DNA from: Chamaea fasciata
Taxonomy: Eukaryota > Chordata > Aves > Passeriformes > Sylviidae
Assembly: GCA_029207755.1 (NCBI GenBank)
Contig: JARCOQ010000067.1
Coordinates: forward strand, 186,001 to 250,000
Direction of reading: 5' to 3'
DNA: 64,000 nt
Shown here: positions 13,291 through 25,690 of the stretch, piece after piece
Position numbering within the stretch: position 1 is the first letter of the stretch
How the letters are laid out: the number at the start of each line of letters is the position of its first letter
Program-made: the position numbers and the translations under genes
The notes under the pieces: model-generated
What the model saw: the letters and a program-made list of their open reading frames with translations, nothing else
Told to the model about the DNA's origin: nothing
Databases searched by the model: none

Positions 13291-13677
13291 GGGAGCAGGA
13301 GTTGTAGGAGTGGGAATTCATCCCGCTCTTCTCCCCGTGAGGAATCAGGAGGATTTTCTCTCGGAGCAGAGCTGGGGTTTGGTGGCTGTAGTGGGGTGAG
13401 GATTGTCCCCTGTCCCCCTCTCCACACAGGGCAGAGCCAGACAGCTCCACAGGGCCCTGTCCAGGTCTGGATGGTTTTAGGGATGATCCCAGTGGAGGAG
13501 AGGCTGGGGAGGAGCTGGGGAGGTTCCTCTGAGCCCCGTGTGCTGCTGTGGGTCTCCTCACAAAGACCACGGGGACATCTGCTGGGACAGAGGCCACGTT
13601 CCTGTCAGGGGGCATGCTCAGGTGACGCGGATCTCCCACAGCCAGGGTCTCTCCTTGTCCCCAAACCCTCCTCCCTC

Positions 13678-14150
13678 AGAATCACAGGATGGTGGAGATG
13701 GAAAAGGCCTCTGGGATCACTGAGTCCACCCTGTACCCAATCCCCACCTTGGCACTGTGTGTCACCTCCAGGAGTTCCTTGGACACCTCCAGGGATGGGG
13801 ATCCAAACCTCCCTGGGCAGCTCCAAGGCCTGAGCACCCTTTCCATGGGGAAATTCCTGCTGCTGTTCACCCTGAGCCTCCCCTGGCCCAGACCGAGGCC
13901 GTTCCCTCTCCTCCTGTCCCTGTTCCCTGGGAGAAGATCCCAAATCCCCCCCGGCTGTCCCCTCCTGGCAGGGAGTTGTGTAGAGCCACAAGGTCCCCCC
14001 GAGCCTCCTTTTCTCCAGGCTCAGCCCCTTTCCCAGCTCCCTCAGGAATTCTCCAGCCCCTTTCCCAGCTCCCTCAGGAATTCTCCAGCCCCTTTCCCAG
14101 CTCCCTCAGCCTCTCCTGGGGTCCAGCCCCTTCCCCAGCTCCGTTTCTCC
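13678..14150 (-). mobile_element. CR1 LINE 3' fragment, minus strand, with internal 32-bp triplication
   Basis: Read on the minus strand it gives the standard CR1 3' end, finishing at 13678 with a sequence related to the CR1 terminal ATTCTGTGATT motif. Near 14027-14110 a 32-bp unit (containing CCTTTCCCAGCTCCCTCAGG) occurs three times. It is very similar (roughly 90% or better by eye) to the copy at 36005-36517 on the opposite strand. Confidence 0.9.
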
Positions 14151-14754
14151 GTGGCCACTTTGGGCCACATGTGCCAGTTGTTTGGCACCATCCACATCCC
14201 CCATCCCAGCGGGAATCCAGGATTGCGGCAGTGGGATAATTCCACTTGTGCCAGAGCCTGTGAAAATGCTCTTTCTTTTCACAGAGCAGAATCTAATCCA
14301 GAAAAGAAGAAAACACTCATTATTTCATTTTCCCCAGTATTTTTGTGTGCTCATGGGATTTTAATGGTATTAATTATTATTGAATTTGCTCTTTGGCGAT
14401 TTGTTTGTGCTGAGCTATTCTGGTGTTGGCGAGCCAGCAATGCTCAATCCTTTTTGCATCTCCATCCGTGCTGCCACCCTCCAGCCCTTCCTCCCAGGCA
14501 TCCCTGCATTCCCCATCCCATCCACCTTCCTTCCAGGTACTCATCCTGTCCCGCCCAAAGCATCTCCTCGTTGTCAACCTCCTCTTTTATTTGATGTTCT
14601 TTGTAATCTCTGGCTGCCAGACCCCAGCCGGGAAAATCCGGGCAAGGATCATCAGCCTGGAGTCACAACCTGGAGGAGCTGGTGCCTCCTGGGGTTCCTG
14701 GTTCTGGGGCATCCCTGTGCCCCATCCCTGGGGCCAGCATCCCTCTGTCTCCAT

Positions 14755-15020
14755 GGAAACATCCCTCTGTTCCCTCTCAAGCATCCCTCCATCCCCATGT
14801 GAGGATCCCTAAATCCCCATCCCTTCATCCCCATGTGAGGATCCCTAAATCCCCATTCCTCCATCTCCACTGAGCATCCTTCCACTCCCATCCCTCCATT
14901 CCCATCCCTCCAGCTCCACGTGAGCATCCCTCCATCCCCAATCCCCCCGTTTCTGTGTGAGCATCCTTTGAACCCACACAAAAAACTCCATCCCCATCTC
15001 TCCATTTCCATGTGCTCATC
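14755..15020. repeat. Degenerate minisatellite (CATCCCTCCATCCCCATGTGAG)
   Basis: Variants of CATCCCTCCATCCCCATGTG recur about ten times with irregular length (roughly 20-45 bases). It merges into the next array. Confidence 0.82.
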
Positions 15021-15024
15021 CCTG

Positions 15025-15305
15025 CACCCCATTCCACCTTCTCTCCATCCCATTCCAGCCTCTCTCCATCCTATTCCAGCCTCTCTCCATCCCATTCCAG
15101 CCTCCCACCATCCCATTCCAGCCCCTCTCCATCCTATTCCAGCCTCTCTCCACTCCATTCCAGCCCCTCTCCACTCCATTCCTGCCCTTCTCCATCCCAT
15201 TCCAGCCTCTCTCCATCCCATTCCACCTCTCTCCATCCCATTCCAGCCTCTCTCCATCCCATTCCAGCCTCTCTCCATCCCATTCCAGCCCCTCTCCATC
15301 CCCAT
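15025..15305. repeat. Minisatellite, 21-bp unit (TCCATCCCATTCCAGCCTCTC)
   Basis: About 13 copies of CCATCCCATTCCAGCCTCTCT, mostly 21 bases long with single-base variants. The period keeps frame, giving SSLSPSH-type open frames on the + strand and ERGWNGM-type frames on the minus strand. Confidence 0.93.
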
Positions 15306-15404
15306 CCTCACATTTCCACGCCAGCCTCCCTCCATCCCCCTCCATCCCCGCCACTTCCCCAGATAATGAGAGCGAGTTTAAAAAACTTAAAGCCTCTTCG
15401 TGCC

Positions 15405-15600
15405 CGCGGTGAGTGACACAAATGGAGTTCATATTTAATCATCTGTTAACTCGTTGTCTATTATAGCTCTTTAATAGCACCAGAGATATTCTTAATGAAG
15501 CATGATTTAAGGTATTTACAGCTCTAGGACCGACAGACATCACTCACAGTGTGCAGGTAATGAGGCGTAAAACAGCTCTGGAAACCGTAAAAATGGGAGA
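15405..15600. other. AT-rich low-repeat block, candidate conserved non-coding element
   Basis: Follows the 21-bp minisatellite abruptly. Contains TTTAATCATCTGTTAACTCG, TATAGCTCTTTAATAGC, CTTAATGAAGCATGATTTAAG and CAGGTAATGAGGCG. Confidence 0.38.
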
Positions 15601-16179
15601 GAGAGAGCGAGGAGGGAGAGAAAGCAGGCGAGGAGTTCGGAGCTGAATTGTTCCAGGGTTTGTTTTAAAATGTTTAGGCATTTAAAGTCATTTCAGCTTC
15701 GCCGAGGTGTCTGGTAGCACCGAGTTCAGCAATTCCCAGCGCTGAGAACCCCTGGCTTGCCAGGAGGGGTCTGACCCCCCGGTGCTCCCGAGCTGAGACA
15801 CCTCAGGAATCACGGCAGGGAGCAGGGAAAAAGCTTTTGAGGGTCCCCAAGGATTTTGTGGGTGCACGGGAGCAAAGCCTGGGATTTCTGGGTGCGTTTT
15901 CCCCTTTGTTTTCCCACTTGGTGGCACAGCCACCTTTGCTCTCGGAGGGAACACCCGTGACCCTTCCCTTTGCCCGCCTGCAAATGCCACCCCTGTGCAA
16001 CTCTTTTTCTTTTATTAATTTTTTTCCCCTCAGAAAAATAAAAAAAAAAAAATAAAAAAAAAAACCCACCAGGACCCAAGCCAAGTTTTGGAAAATAATT
16101 TGTGACGGAGGTGCCATTCTGCATCAAAATATTGTGTAGAAAATGTCAAATGTCACCAATCCATGTGTCCCCCCGCGTG

Positions 16180-16420
16180 ACAGTAATTGGGCTGGACGGC
16201 TGCGCTCTGCCACCGCGGCCGCTCGCCGCCTCCTCCTCCTCCTCCTCCTCACACTCGGCTCGGGAAATGTGTCGCTTCCCGAGTCCATCCCGGCCGCCCT
16301 GCCCGCGGAGCGTGGCCGGCCGCGGTGTCCCCAGCCCGGGGACGCGGCGCTCATTAGGCTCGAGTGGCGATAAACAGCTCCCGGGGAAAAGGGGGGCAGC
16401 CGGAGCGGGCGGCTCTCAGC
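16180..16420. promoter_or_regulatory. CpG-island-like segment
   Basis: CpG-dense (CACCGCGGCCGCTCGCCGCC, CGTGGCCGGCCGCGGTGTCC) with an internal (CCT)n. It ends where the 63-bp minisatellite begins. Confidence 0.35.
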
Positions 16421-16436
16421 GCCTCCATTCCCTCCT

Positions 16437-17150
16437 GCATTTGGGACACACAGCCCCGTTCCCCGTGTTTCCCCCTTGAGGATTCAGGTGGAGTGTCCTG
16501 GATTTGGGACACACAGCCCCGTTCCCCGTATTTCCCCCTTGAGGATTCAGGTGGAGTGTCCTGGATTTGGGACACACAGCCCTGTTCCCCGTATTTCCCC
16601 CTTGAGGATTCAGGTGAAGTGTCCTGGATTTGGGACACACAGCCCCATTCCCCGTGTTTCCCCCTTGAGGATTCAGGTGGAGTGTCCTGGATTTGGGACA
16701 CGAGGCCCCGTTCCCCGTATTTCCCCCTTGAGGATTCAGGTGGAGGGTCCTGGATTTGGGACACACAGCCCCGTTCCCCGTGTTTCCCCCTGGAGGATTC
16801 AGGTGAAGTGTCCTGGATTTGGGACACGAGGCCCCGTTCCCCGTGTTTCCCCCTTGAGGATTCAGGTGGAGGGTCCTGGATTTGGGACACACAGCCCCGT
16901 TCCCCAGTGTTTCCCCCTTGAGGATTCAGGTGGAGTGCCCTGGATTTGGGACACACAGCCCCGTTCCCCGTGTTTCCCCCTTGAGGATTCAGGTGGAGGG
17001 TCCTGGATTTGGGACACACAGCCCCGTTCCCCGTGTTTTCCCCTTGAGGATTCAGGTGGAGAGTCCTGGATTTGGGACACACAGCCCCGTTCCCCAGTGT
17101 TTCCCCCTTGAGGATTTAGATGGAATCCTCTCGATTTGGGGAACCCGGAG
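16437..17150. repeat. Minisatellite, 63-bp unit, 11 copies plus a partial one
   Basis: Copies begin at 16437, 16500, 16563, 16626, 16689, 16752, 16815, 16878, 16942, 17005 and 17068; a diverged partial copy is near 17132. Each begins ATTTGGGACACACAGCCCCG and ends GAGGATTCAGGTGGAGTGTC. Two copies carry one extra base. The 63-base period equals 21 codons, so several frames on both strands remain open. Confidence 0.97.
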
Positions 17151-19339
17151 CAGAACCACGGTGGGAGGTTTTTGATTGAGGAATCACAGCCTGTTGCTTC
17201 CCTCCCTTCCCCAAAGTCACCTGCATTTCCAGCACCGTGGACCCTTTGGAATATTTCTCCCACTTTCTGCCTGGTTGTGTTGGGCATGTAACACCCTCAT
17301 TGCTGTTTCATTGCTGCTCGAATTCGCTAGGAGGGAAAGCAAAGTGTTCTTCTCGAGCAAACAACCCATTCCTTAAAGCATCCCAAGCCCTTAATCTGCG
17401 AACAGACCTTTACACACACCCTCCTTAAACCTTAAACCACCCTGGATGAATCAATCCTCATTAGGACATTAGGCTGCATAAATATTTGGCCGGTGAGGCG
17501 AGCCCCGAGGGAGAGCAGAGGGAAGGGGGAAGAGCTGCAGTTGGAAATTCAATGAAGTTCCCTTCGGCAGCGGGAGCCAGGCCTGGGAGAGTCGGGTCAA
17601 GCCTTCAGCCGGTGCCACTTGTCCCCTTGGGCAAGTCCTGCGGAGCAGGGTTAATTTTGCTGAGCTATTTTATTTTATTTTTATTTATTTTTTTTTTCCC
17701 CGTGGAAGTGACGAGGCGCAGGTGGAAAAGCAGGAGGTGAAAATCCTTCCCCAAGCCACAACACAAAACTCGGTGGCAAACAATTTCTTTGCCGCCGAGG
17801 AAGGAGCTGGAATTTCTTCTCTCTGGCGAGGCAGCAGCAGCAGAATTGCGAAGCCGGTGCCTGTTATAGAAACTTTTTAGTACTGGGGACAAGCCAAGAA
17901 AAAAGCCCAGATTGATCTCAAATCTCAGCTGGTGCTGGCGGCGCTTCCACCTCCGACTCCTTGCGCTGGTGGGACGCGAGCTGGACCCTCCAAGCATCCC
18001 TGAGGAGAGCTGGGATGATGTTTCCCAGCATTCTGGGAACTCTTCCCAGCTCCCTGCCCAGCCAGGAGCTCCTGCCCCGCCCTGGAAGGTGGTTTTGGGG
18101 TAGATTGAGGTTTTGTGGTTTGTAGTTGAACAAACGCAGCTTTTCCCGGGCTGCATCCCCCGTCCCATCTCCAGTGGGACCAGCCTGGATCATGTCATGC
18201 CATGAAAATCCTTCAGAGCAGGATAATGCAGGCTGTGGCAGTGCCAGGCTGCAGCTCCCGGGGAGGTGAAAGGTTTTTTGGCTGAGAAACCGTCGCAGCC
18301 TGTCCGTGCCGTGATTTCCTTTGGCACCCGGGGAAATTCCTCAGGAGCTGTCAAGGCTGTGGGTGGCAACGGGGCAACTGGAAATTTCACCTCGTGCCTC
18401 GAGTGGAGAGGGGCTGGTGGAACATCCCGTGCTCCAGGTGGGAACGGATGAGGAACAGCTCTGAGGGCATGGGTGAGCAGGGAGGATCCAGATCGGATCC
18501 ATCCAAACCTGATCATTCCCCGTGTTGGGAAGCAGGCACTGGGCTGGGCCCGGCTGGGGCCGGGCCCATCACCATTCCTTACTTTTGGGATGGAATTCCT
18601 ACGGCAAAGCCGGGCACCAACCATCCCCCCCTTCACAGAATAAAGCGTGTTTTAATCCATTTTTCCCTCCATGCCCGGGATAAACCGACTCCATCGGGAT
18701 GGACACACCAACACGGGACACCCCAGGACTCCTCCAGCTCCGTGCCCATTCCCAAACCGGGCACCCCTGGCAGGGCAGAGCTCCGAGGCCGCCCCGGCGC
18801 CGCCGAAAACGCCGGAGCGCTGCATGTGTGCCGCTTCCATGTGCGCTGGTTTCCAAGGAAACCGCTCGCTCTACATGTGTGTCGCTTTAACACCCTGTTT
18901 GCTTTCATTTGGATAAGTCTTTAATTCCTGTGGCAGCCCCGGCTCGGCGGGATCTGTTGAGCTCCGCGTGTATCCCTCAGCGCAACAAAATCCCCCTCTC
19001 TCCTGCCTCTTGGAAAAGTCTGGTGCCTGCTCGGAGCGACTTTCCTCTCTAAACCTGTGCCTAATTGGGGCAGCTAATGTGCTTTCTGCAGGAGTAACTG
19101 GATATTTCGCTGCTGCTGCTGCTGCTTCCCCTCTAGAAACAATTAGCAGGGAAAACAGGGAGTGCAGGGCTCTTGTCACCTGCCACCGGCTCTGCTGCTC
19201 CGGGTGGAGGAGCAGGGAAAGGACGCCCGTTCCCAGGGATGTGAGGGGCAAAGTCGGGCGGTGCAGGCGTGGATTTGAGTCCTGGGGAAGGCAGCAGCTC
19301 CTGTCAGTGGTTAAATGTCGATTTTTAAGTGTCCTGGGG
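17151..19339. other. Non-genic stretch, no recognised element
   Basis: Unique-looking mixed sequence; T-rich at 17668-17698 and CpG-rich at 18780-18830. A short (GCT)n lies at 19110-19125. Confidence 0.6.
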
Positions 19340-19735
19340 TGAGGAAGCAGGGAAGGGTGGCCATGGAAAGGTGACCCAGTTGGTGTCACACATCAGCCTG
19401 GAGAAGGAAAAGGCTCCAGGGAGAGCTCGGAGCATCTTCCAGGGCCTAAAGGGGCTCCAGGAGAGCTGGAGAGGGACCGGGGACAAGGGATGGAGGGACA
19501 GGACACAGGGAATGGCTTCCCACTGCCACAGGGCGGGGATGGATGGGATATTGGGAAGGAATTCCTGGCTGGGATGGAATTCCCAGAGGAGCTGTGGCTG
19601 CCCCTGGATCCCTGGCAGTGCCCGAGGCCAGGTTGGAGCAGGCTGGGACAGTGGGAGGTGTCCCTGCCCAGGGGATGGAAGTGGATGGGATTTAAGGTCT
19701 CCTCCCACCCAGCCCATTCCATGACACCCATAGGA
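19340..19735 (+). mobile_element. CR1 LINE 3' fragment (second subfamily)
   Basis: Contains GGAATGGCTTCCCACTGCCA, GGAATTCCTGGCTGGGATGG, GAGGAGCTGTGGCTGCCCCT and CAGTGCCCGAGGCCAGGTTG in order, ending near CCATTCCATGACACC. Almost the same string occurs at 44850-45265, so both are one subfamily. Confidence 0.88.
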
Positions 19736-20531
19736 CACGCTGGGTCCTGTGCTCCAGCAGCTCCTCCGTGGCCTGGGCTCAGCAGGAGCGAGCGACAAAA
19801 GCTTTGGGGGTGTTTTTCCCCCCCCGAATCTTCATCCTCAGCAACCCAAAGCGGCTTTTTCTTCCCTCTCCCCCCTTCCTGCCATCCCTTAGCACAGCAA
19901 GATGCCGCCTGTTCTCGTGCACCGGCGGAATTTTCTGATCTAAAGCCACTTTCCTCCTCTCCCAAAATCCCTGGGGCTGCTGGTTCACGCTTGTAAAGCT
20001 GAGCGGCTCCCGTGTCACTCGGGGCTGGCTCCCGTCTGCAGCCCTGACAGCAGCTAATGCTGTTAGCCTGTGTCGAGGAGGGATTTCAGCATTAAAACCC
20101 CCCCAGATCACCACACTGGGGCCGCTCTGCTGCTCGCAAGCAGTTCAAAAACATCTCCTCCGTCGTTTGGGGCGCCTGGCGCGGCCCAGGGACGTCGCAC
20201 GGGGGTTTTTGGGGTGGCTTTGGGGGGCTGCTGCAGCCTGGGGAGCAGCGCAGGACGAGCAGCCGGGATTAACTCGGCTCCGGGAGGGCTTTGCTATCTT
20301 TAGGTGGAAGGTGAGGGATTGCGGCTCTTAGGGTGGCCGGCAGGTGAGGAGAGAGAAAAATCCCCCAGCTCAGGGCGCTGACCCCAGCTCCTGTCCCGTC
20401 CCCACCGGGGTCTGGCCCCGCCGGCCCCCGGCCGCGTGCGCCGTCACCTTTCTAGGCCACAATCTGTCCCCAATTCCGAGCCTGCTGTTAGCTTCACTTG
20501 CACTCTATTCTCGTGTTTGCTGTTATTTTTT

Positions 20532-20626
20532 AACACTTTTTTTTTTTTTCCTCCCCATTTTTTTTTTCCTTTTTATTTTATTTTTTTTATAATTTTTTTT
20601 TTATTTTTTTTATTTTTTTTTTTGCA
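20532..20626. repeat. T-rich low-complexity tract
   Basis: Nearly uninterrupted T with occasional C and A (TTTTTATTTT words), about 95 bases, ending at GCATAAAAGC. Confidence 0.9.
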
Positions 20627-20635
20627 TAAAAGCAC

Positions 20636-20785
20636 TATCCTCTCCCCAGAGCCTGCCTGGAGCGAAGGCATGGTCTGTACAACTGCAATTATTTCGAAGA
20701 ACAGATGGAGTGAGGAGCAGAAAGTCTGTTAATAGTAATAGAAATGCTACATGTTAACCTGGACAGCACACGATGACAGTCCCAT
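20636..20785. other. Low-repeat block, candidate conserved non-coding element
   Basis: Complex sequence (TGCAATTATTTCGAAGAACA, GTTAATAGTAATAGAAATGC, CATGTTAACCTGGACAGC) between a T-rich tract and GC-rich DNA. Confidence 0.3.
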
Positions 20786-20939
20786 GACTACACGTTCTGT
20801 TCCCACCAGCTGGGCTCCGAGCGGAGCCGAGAGATTCAGAAACGCCGAGCTCGGCTCCGCACCCTCCCCAAAGTTAGAGCTCAAATTCCTTCACACTTCC
20901 AGCGTAGGGTTTTTTGGGTTGTCGGGCTTCTTCTCCCCC

Positions 20940-20993
20940 TCCCCTCCTCCTCCTCCTCCTCCTCCTTCTCCTCCTCCTCCTCCTCCTCCTTCC
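20940..20993. repeat. Trinucleotide microsatellite (CCT)n
   Basis: About 17 CCT/TCC units with one TTC interruption. A shorter (CCT)7-8 lies at 16229-16250. Confidence 0.93.
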
Positions 20994-22321
20994 TATTAAA
21001 CACTGATTTCGGCGCTGTTAAGGAATTTTGCTGCTTCTTCCCTCTTTTTTTTTTTTAATTTTTTTTTTTTCAGCCGGCTGCAGCTGGGAGCGCAGTGGGG
21101 AGGAGGGTGGTGGAGGCTCAGCCTCGGGGTCCTGACCTTCAGCCTCACGTGGTGACGCCAGCACGGCCCCTTTCCCACGCTCACATCTGCAGGGGTCGAT
21201 GTCATAATTCCCCCACCCTGGATGATGCCAGGCCGGGATTTAGGGAGCGGGGCAGCGGCCGCACTCCCGGGCAGGGCGGTTTGGGATTTTCTCCTCAACT
21301 GTTGCAAGCTGTCGGCTTAGAGGGGTTGAAATCCGCGTTTTCTGGTGAAAAATGGTGCTCCCCGTGGAGGTGGGGTCTTCAGGAGGTTTATGAGACGTGT
21401 GGGATGCCGAGGGAAAGGGGGCACAGGGGGTTTTTGGCTTATGGCAACACCCCAGGGAGGGGTTTTGCCTCTTTACCCCAACCAGAGGTTGGGAAAGGGA
21501 GCGAAAATATTGAGTCAGCCCCAAAAAGATTTGCACCTCACTGTGCAAATCCCTGCCCGGTTTCACAAGAGGCCAAGGGACGCAGCCACAGAGCTCCAGC
21601 TAATTCCAGTGGGAATTGCAGGGCTTAATTCCAGTTGGGAATTGCAGGGCTGAATCCCAGGGCTGTTTGTGAAAGCCCAGCCCCCGGGGCAGCTGGAGAG
21701 GAGTGTGGCACCGCTGGCTGGCGCCCTGACAGACGCACCTGGAGGTTTTATTCGGATATAGATCCCTTAATCTGGGTGCTTGCGGGATAATCCGGTGCCT
21801 GAGGTCCTGCCAAATCCCTGGAGATCAGCAGGTTTTCCCTCCACAGCCTCCTCCAGAGGTCACTCCCAACCCAGCTCCATCCCCAGGGGACCAAAATATC
21901 CACGTGGGCTCCATGCTGGTGGCACCTTTGGGTGCAGGGCGCCCTCAGTGGGGACCTGGGGTGGGCTGTGAGGGTTTCCTGGGGTTAAACCAGTGTCCTC
22001 CATAAATCCCAGCCTCTCTTTGCCCAATCCCATCACCCAGGAGTGATACCTGACCACCGGGTGTTCCTTGTTGCAGCATCTTTTCGTTGTTTTGGGATGT
22101 TTGGGGCAGAGTTTGGCTCCTCACAGCCACCCTCAGGGAGGATGGATTCCCCAGCTTGTCCCCAGCCACGCCTGGATCCCAAAAATACCAGAGTGGCTGC
22201 AATCCTGCACCTCGGTGGGACGTGGCAAGAGGACGGCTGGAAGCAGAGGGAATTCTCCTTGGAGAATTTTCTTTGGAGGAGGCAGAACCCACATTTTTCC
22301 TCTGGAAAGATCTGAAATTAA

Positions 22322-22690
<369 letters not shown>

Positions 22691-23199
22691 TAAATGGCGC
22701 TGGGCGTGTAGGTAGGGAAGTGCTTCCTCAGGCTATAAAGAGCCAGGCTGGTCCAAAAATATTGCTGCTTGGGTTTTTTGGGTGGTTTTTTTTTTTCCCC
22801 CTCCTTCTCCTAAGGAAATGCTGGAAGGAAAAAAAAAAAAAAAAAAAAAAACCCAAAAAACACTTTGCCAACTCCCCACCACCGGTTTTCTCCGCGGAGA
22901 CAACGCGTCCTTCCAAACAGCTCCTGCTGCCGGTCGGGTTTTGTGGTTAAAAAAAGTGGGTTTGGTGGAAATCTCAATTCCTTCTCTAGGTTTTGATTTT
23001 TTTTTTTTAAATTAAAAATGGTTTGAGTTCAGTGAGAAAAACAAGGAGGAAAATGAGTTTGGGGTGAATTTTGTGGCGCTCTGTGTCCATGGGATGAGTC
23101 CTTCCCCCGTCCCGGTGTGTCGTGGCTTCGCTCCTAGGAATATTTTGGAAAAGCAGTTTGTTCCCCTCCCGCTTGTTTTTATGTCTTCAAAAAACAACG

Positions 23200-23420
23200 A
23201 GATGTTGCAGCCCTAAATCAATCTAACTGATAATCTGGGTACTAAAGCCTAATTAAGATATCAATTAATTTGCAGCATGCATTTAACAAGAAATATCGCG
23301 TCGTTCTCCTCTATTATTCTCTGAAATTACTGCTGAGGGCTCTTTGTACAGCTACCTTAATTAGACTTTTTATTGTTAATGGGCATATTAAGCAAATTAA
23401 AACGGGATATTAATACTTAC
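23200..23420. other. AT-rich low-repeat block, candidate conserved non-coding element
   Basis: About 220 bases of complex AT-rich sequence 0.6 kb downstream of the first PEBP4 exon here: CTAATTAAGATATCAATTAA, TTGCAGCATGCATTTAAC, CTACCTTAATTAGACTTTTT, GTTAATGGGCATATTAAGC. Dense TAATTA-type homeodomain words. Confidence 0.42.
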
Positions 23421-24039
23421 CATGGATTCCATAATTGGCTGAAAAATAGGAAGCATCGGGAATAATTGCGGGAATTTGTGTACAGGACTTGGGTTGTTTT
23501 TTGGTTTTTTTGGGTTGGTTTTTTTTTTTTTGCCGTGTTGTTTTGTGTTTTTATCCTTCACAGAAACCCCTTCTGCATTTCTAACAACAGGGTCCTGAAA
23601 GTCTCTCATTAATTTTAATATTTACCAAGCGCAAAGGAGCCCAAGCTCCTGTGCTTCCTTCTGTACACAGATCCTTCGGAGCCGTTCCCTCTTGCTAATT
23701 ATTGTGGGTTTCCCTTTTTTTTTTTTTTTTTTTTTTTGGGGAGTATAAAACCCTTTAAGCAAAGAAGGGAAATGTGGGATTCAAACCTCCAGCGCGAATG
23801 GAAGGTGAGATATTTTTTTCCCCCCCTGGCGTTTGGGTGACGCCGGTTGTGATCTCTAAGGTCAAAAACTCTGTGTGAGGCCATGAAAGAGGGCGGGGGG
23901 GAAAAAAGGAGATTTTTGGGAAGGAAGGTAAAGGGTTTTCCCTATCTGCCAGGGATGGGGCTGATCCCAGCCCCAACAATTCCTTAAGCTTTCTTATCAC
24001 GAGATAAATACATTTATAAATATAAACACACATCTCCGA

Positions 24040-24105
24040 GCGGGGATTTGGCCTCGATGCTCTTGATGGTCCCTTCCAACGTGAGATATTGCACTGATTC
24101 CATGC
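24040..24105 (+). mobile_element. Short CR1 3'-terminal remnant
   Basis: CCTCGATGCTCTTGATGGTC followed by CCTTCCAACGTGAGATATTG resembles the last ~60 bases of CR1 (gatgatcttggaggtcccttccaac). No upstream part is recognisable. Confidence 0.5.
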
Positions 24106-24670
24106 AATATTCTATATAAAACCTATATATTGATATGATCCCTATAATGATGGGATAAATATATCCCCTCTATCTCCCGTGGGTGTGTGTGTATGTATCT
24201 CTCCTCTACACACACAGGGACGCGGATAAACCCCCCCAAATCCCACAATAAACCACCAAAAAAAAAAAAATCATCCCCATCCTGCGAGGACACCGGGGCA
24301 AAACCACCTCAGCTCCATGGCCGTGGCTGGGGGTGCAGTGGGGGGGTCCTGGCGCGTCCTGCCGGGGCTGCAGGCGGAGTTTTCCCAATCCCCCAGCCCC
24401 AAAGCCGAGTGCGGAGCCGGCGGGCTCAGCCACATGGTGTCTCGTTGAGATGCAGATCCCTTTGGGGGGGAAATGGAAGTCTTGGCTCCGAGGAGCTTCA
24501 GCTGACAGCCTTATTTGCACACTGGCTCTAAAATAACCGTGTAGGCTTTACATGACACCTTCTGTTGCTTTGGTGCAGAGAGGGGCTTGCAAGTGCCTTT
24601 CTCCGGGAGGGACGGGGCGGCCGGTGCCGTGCCGGGGGGCTGCCGGAGCCCCCGCGCCCGCCGGTGCCCT

Positions 24671-25110
24671 GGTGTCACCCCAGCGTCACCCAGTGTCACC
24701 CCAGCACCGAGCCAGTGTCACCCCGGTATTGCCCAGTGTCACCCCAGCGTCACCCAGTGTCACCCCAGTATTGCCCAGTGTCACCCCAGCGTCACCCAGT
24801 GTCACCCAAGTATCGCTCAGCGTCACCCCAGTATTGCCCAGTGTCACCCTAGCACTGAGCTGGTGTCACCCCAGTGTCACCCAGTGTCACCCCAGCGTCA
24901 CCCAGTGTCACCCCAGTGTCACCCCAGCGTCACCCAGTGTCACCCCAGCACCGAGCCAGTGACACCCCAGTATTGCCCAGTGTCACCCTAGCACTGAGCT
25001 GGTGTCACCCCAGTGTCACCCAGTGTCACCCCTGTATCACCCAGTGTCACCTCAGTGTCGTCCAGTGTCACCCCAGTATCACCCAGCACCACCTGGGTAT
25101 TGCGCTGCCT
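24671..25110. repeat. Minisatellite, ~21-bp unit (AGTGTCACCCCAGCGTCACCC)
   Basis: About 20 units built from two ~10-11-bp half-units of the form CACCC(C)AGTGT. Variants carry CAGTATTGCCC and CAGCACCGAGCC. It runs directly into a related array downstream. Confidence 0.93.
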
Positions 25111-25690
25111 TTGCCCCAGCATCCCCCAGGAATCCCTTGGGTATCCCCCTGGCATCCCCTCATCATCATCATCATCACACGGGTGTCACTCTGGCATCCC
25201 CCCTGCATCCTTTGGGTATTGCCATGGCATCCCTGCAGCATCCTCCCAATATCTCTTGGGGTATCACCCCAGCATCCCCTGGGTACCACCCCAGCATCCC
25301 TGGGGTGTCAGCCCCGCATCCCTTGGGGTATCACCCCGTAATCCCTTGGGGTATCACCCCGGCATCCCTGGGGTATCACTCCGGCATTCCCCCAGCTTCC
25401 CCCTGCATCCCCTGGGTACCACCCCAGCATCCCTGGGGTCACCCTGACATCTCTGGGGTACCACCCCAGCATCCCTCCAGCATCACCCAGTATCCCCTGG
25501 GTATCACCCCAGCATCCCTGGAGTATCAGCCCCGCATCCCTTGGGGTATCACCCTGGCATCCTTTTGATATCACCCCAGCATCCTCGGGGTCCCCACCCC
25601 GGCACCCCCTGGGTACCACCCCGGCTTCCCCCCGGCATCACTTGTATGTCACCCCGGCATCCCTCCGGCATCACCCAGGCTTTTGCCATC
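25111..25690. repeat. Minisatellite, ~21-24-bp unit (GCATCCCTTGGGGTATCACCCC)
   Basis: About 24 imperfect units of GGGTATCACCCCAGCATCCC, continuing the CACCCCAG core of the preceding array. A short (CAT)6 lies inside near 25159-25178. The two arrays form one 1-kb tandem block. Confidence 0.9.

Noticed and set aside
14652..15432. Minus-strand frames with WNGMERG repeats
   Set aside because: Product of the 21-bp satellite, which stays open because its period is a multiple of three.
16354..17287. Open frames on both strands over the 63-bp repeat considered as a repeat protein
   Set aside because: Single-base insertions at two unit boundaries break any shared frame, and there is no start, signal peptide or splice context.
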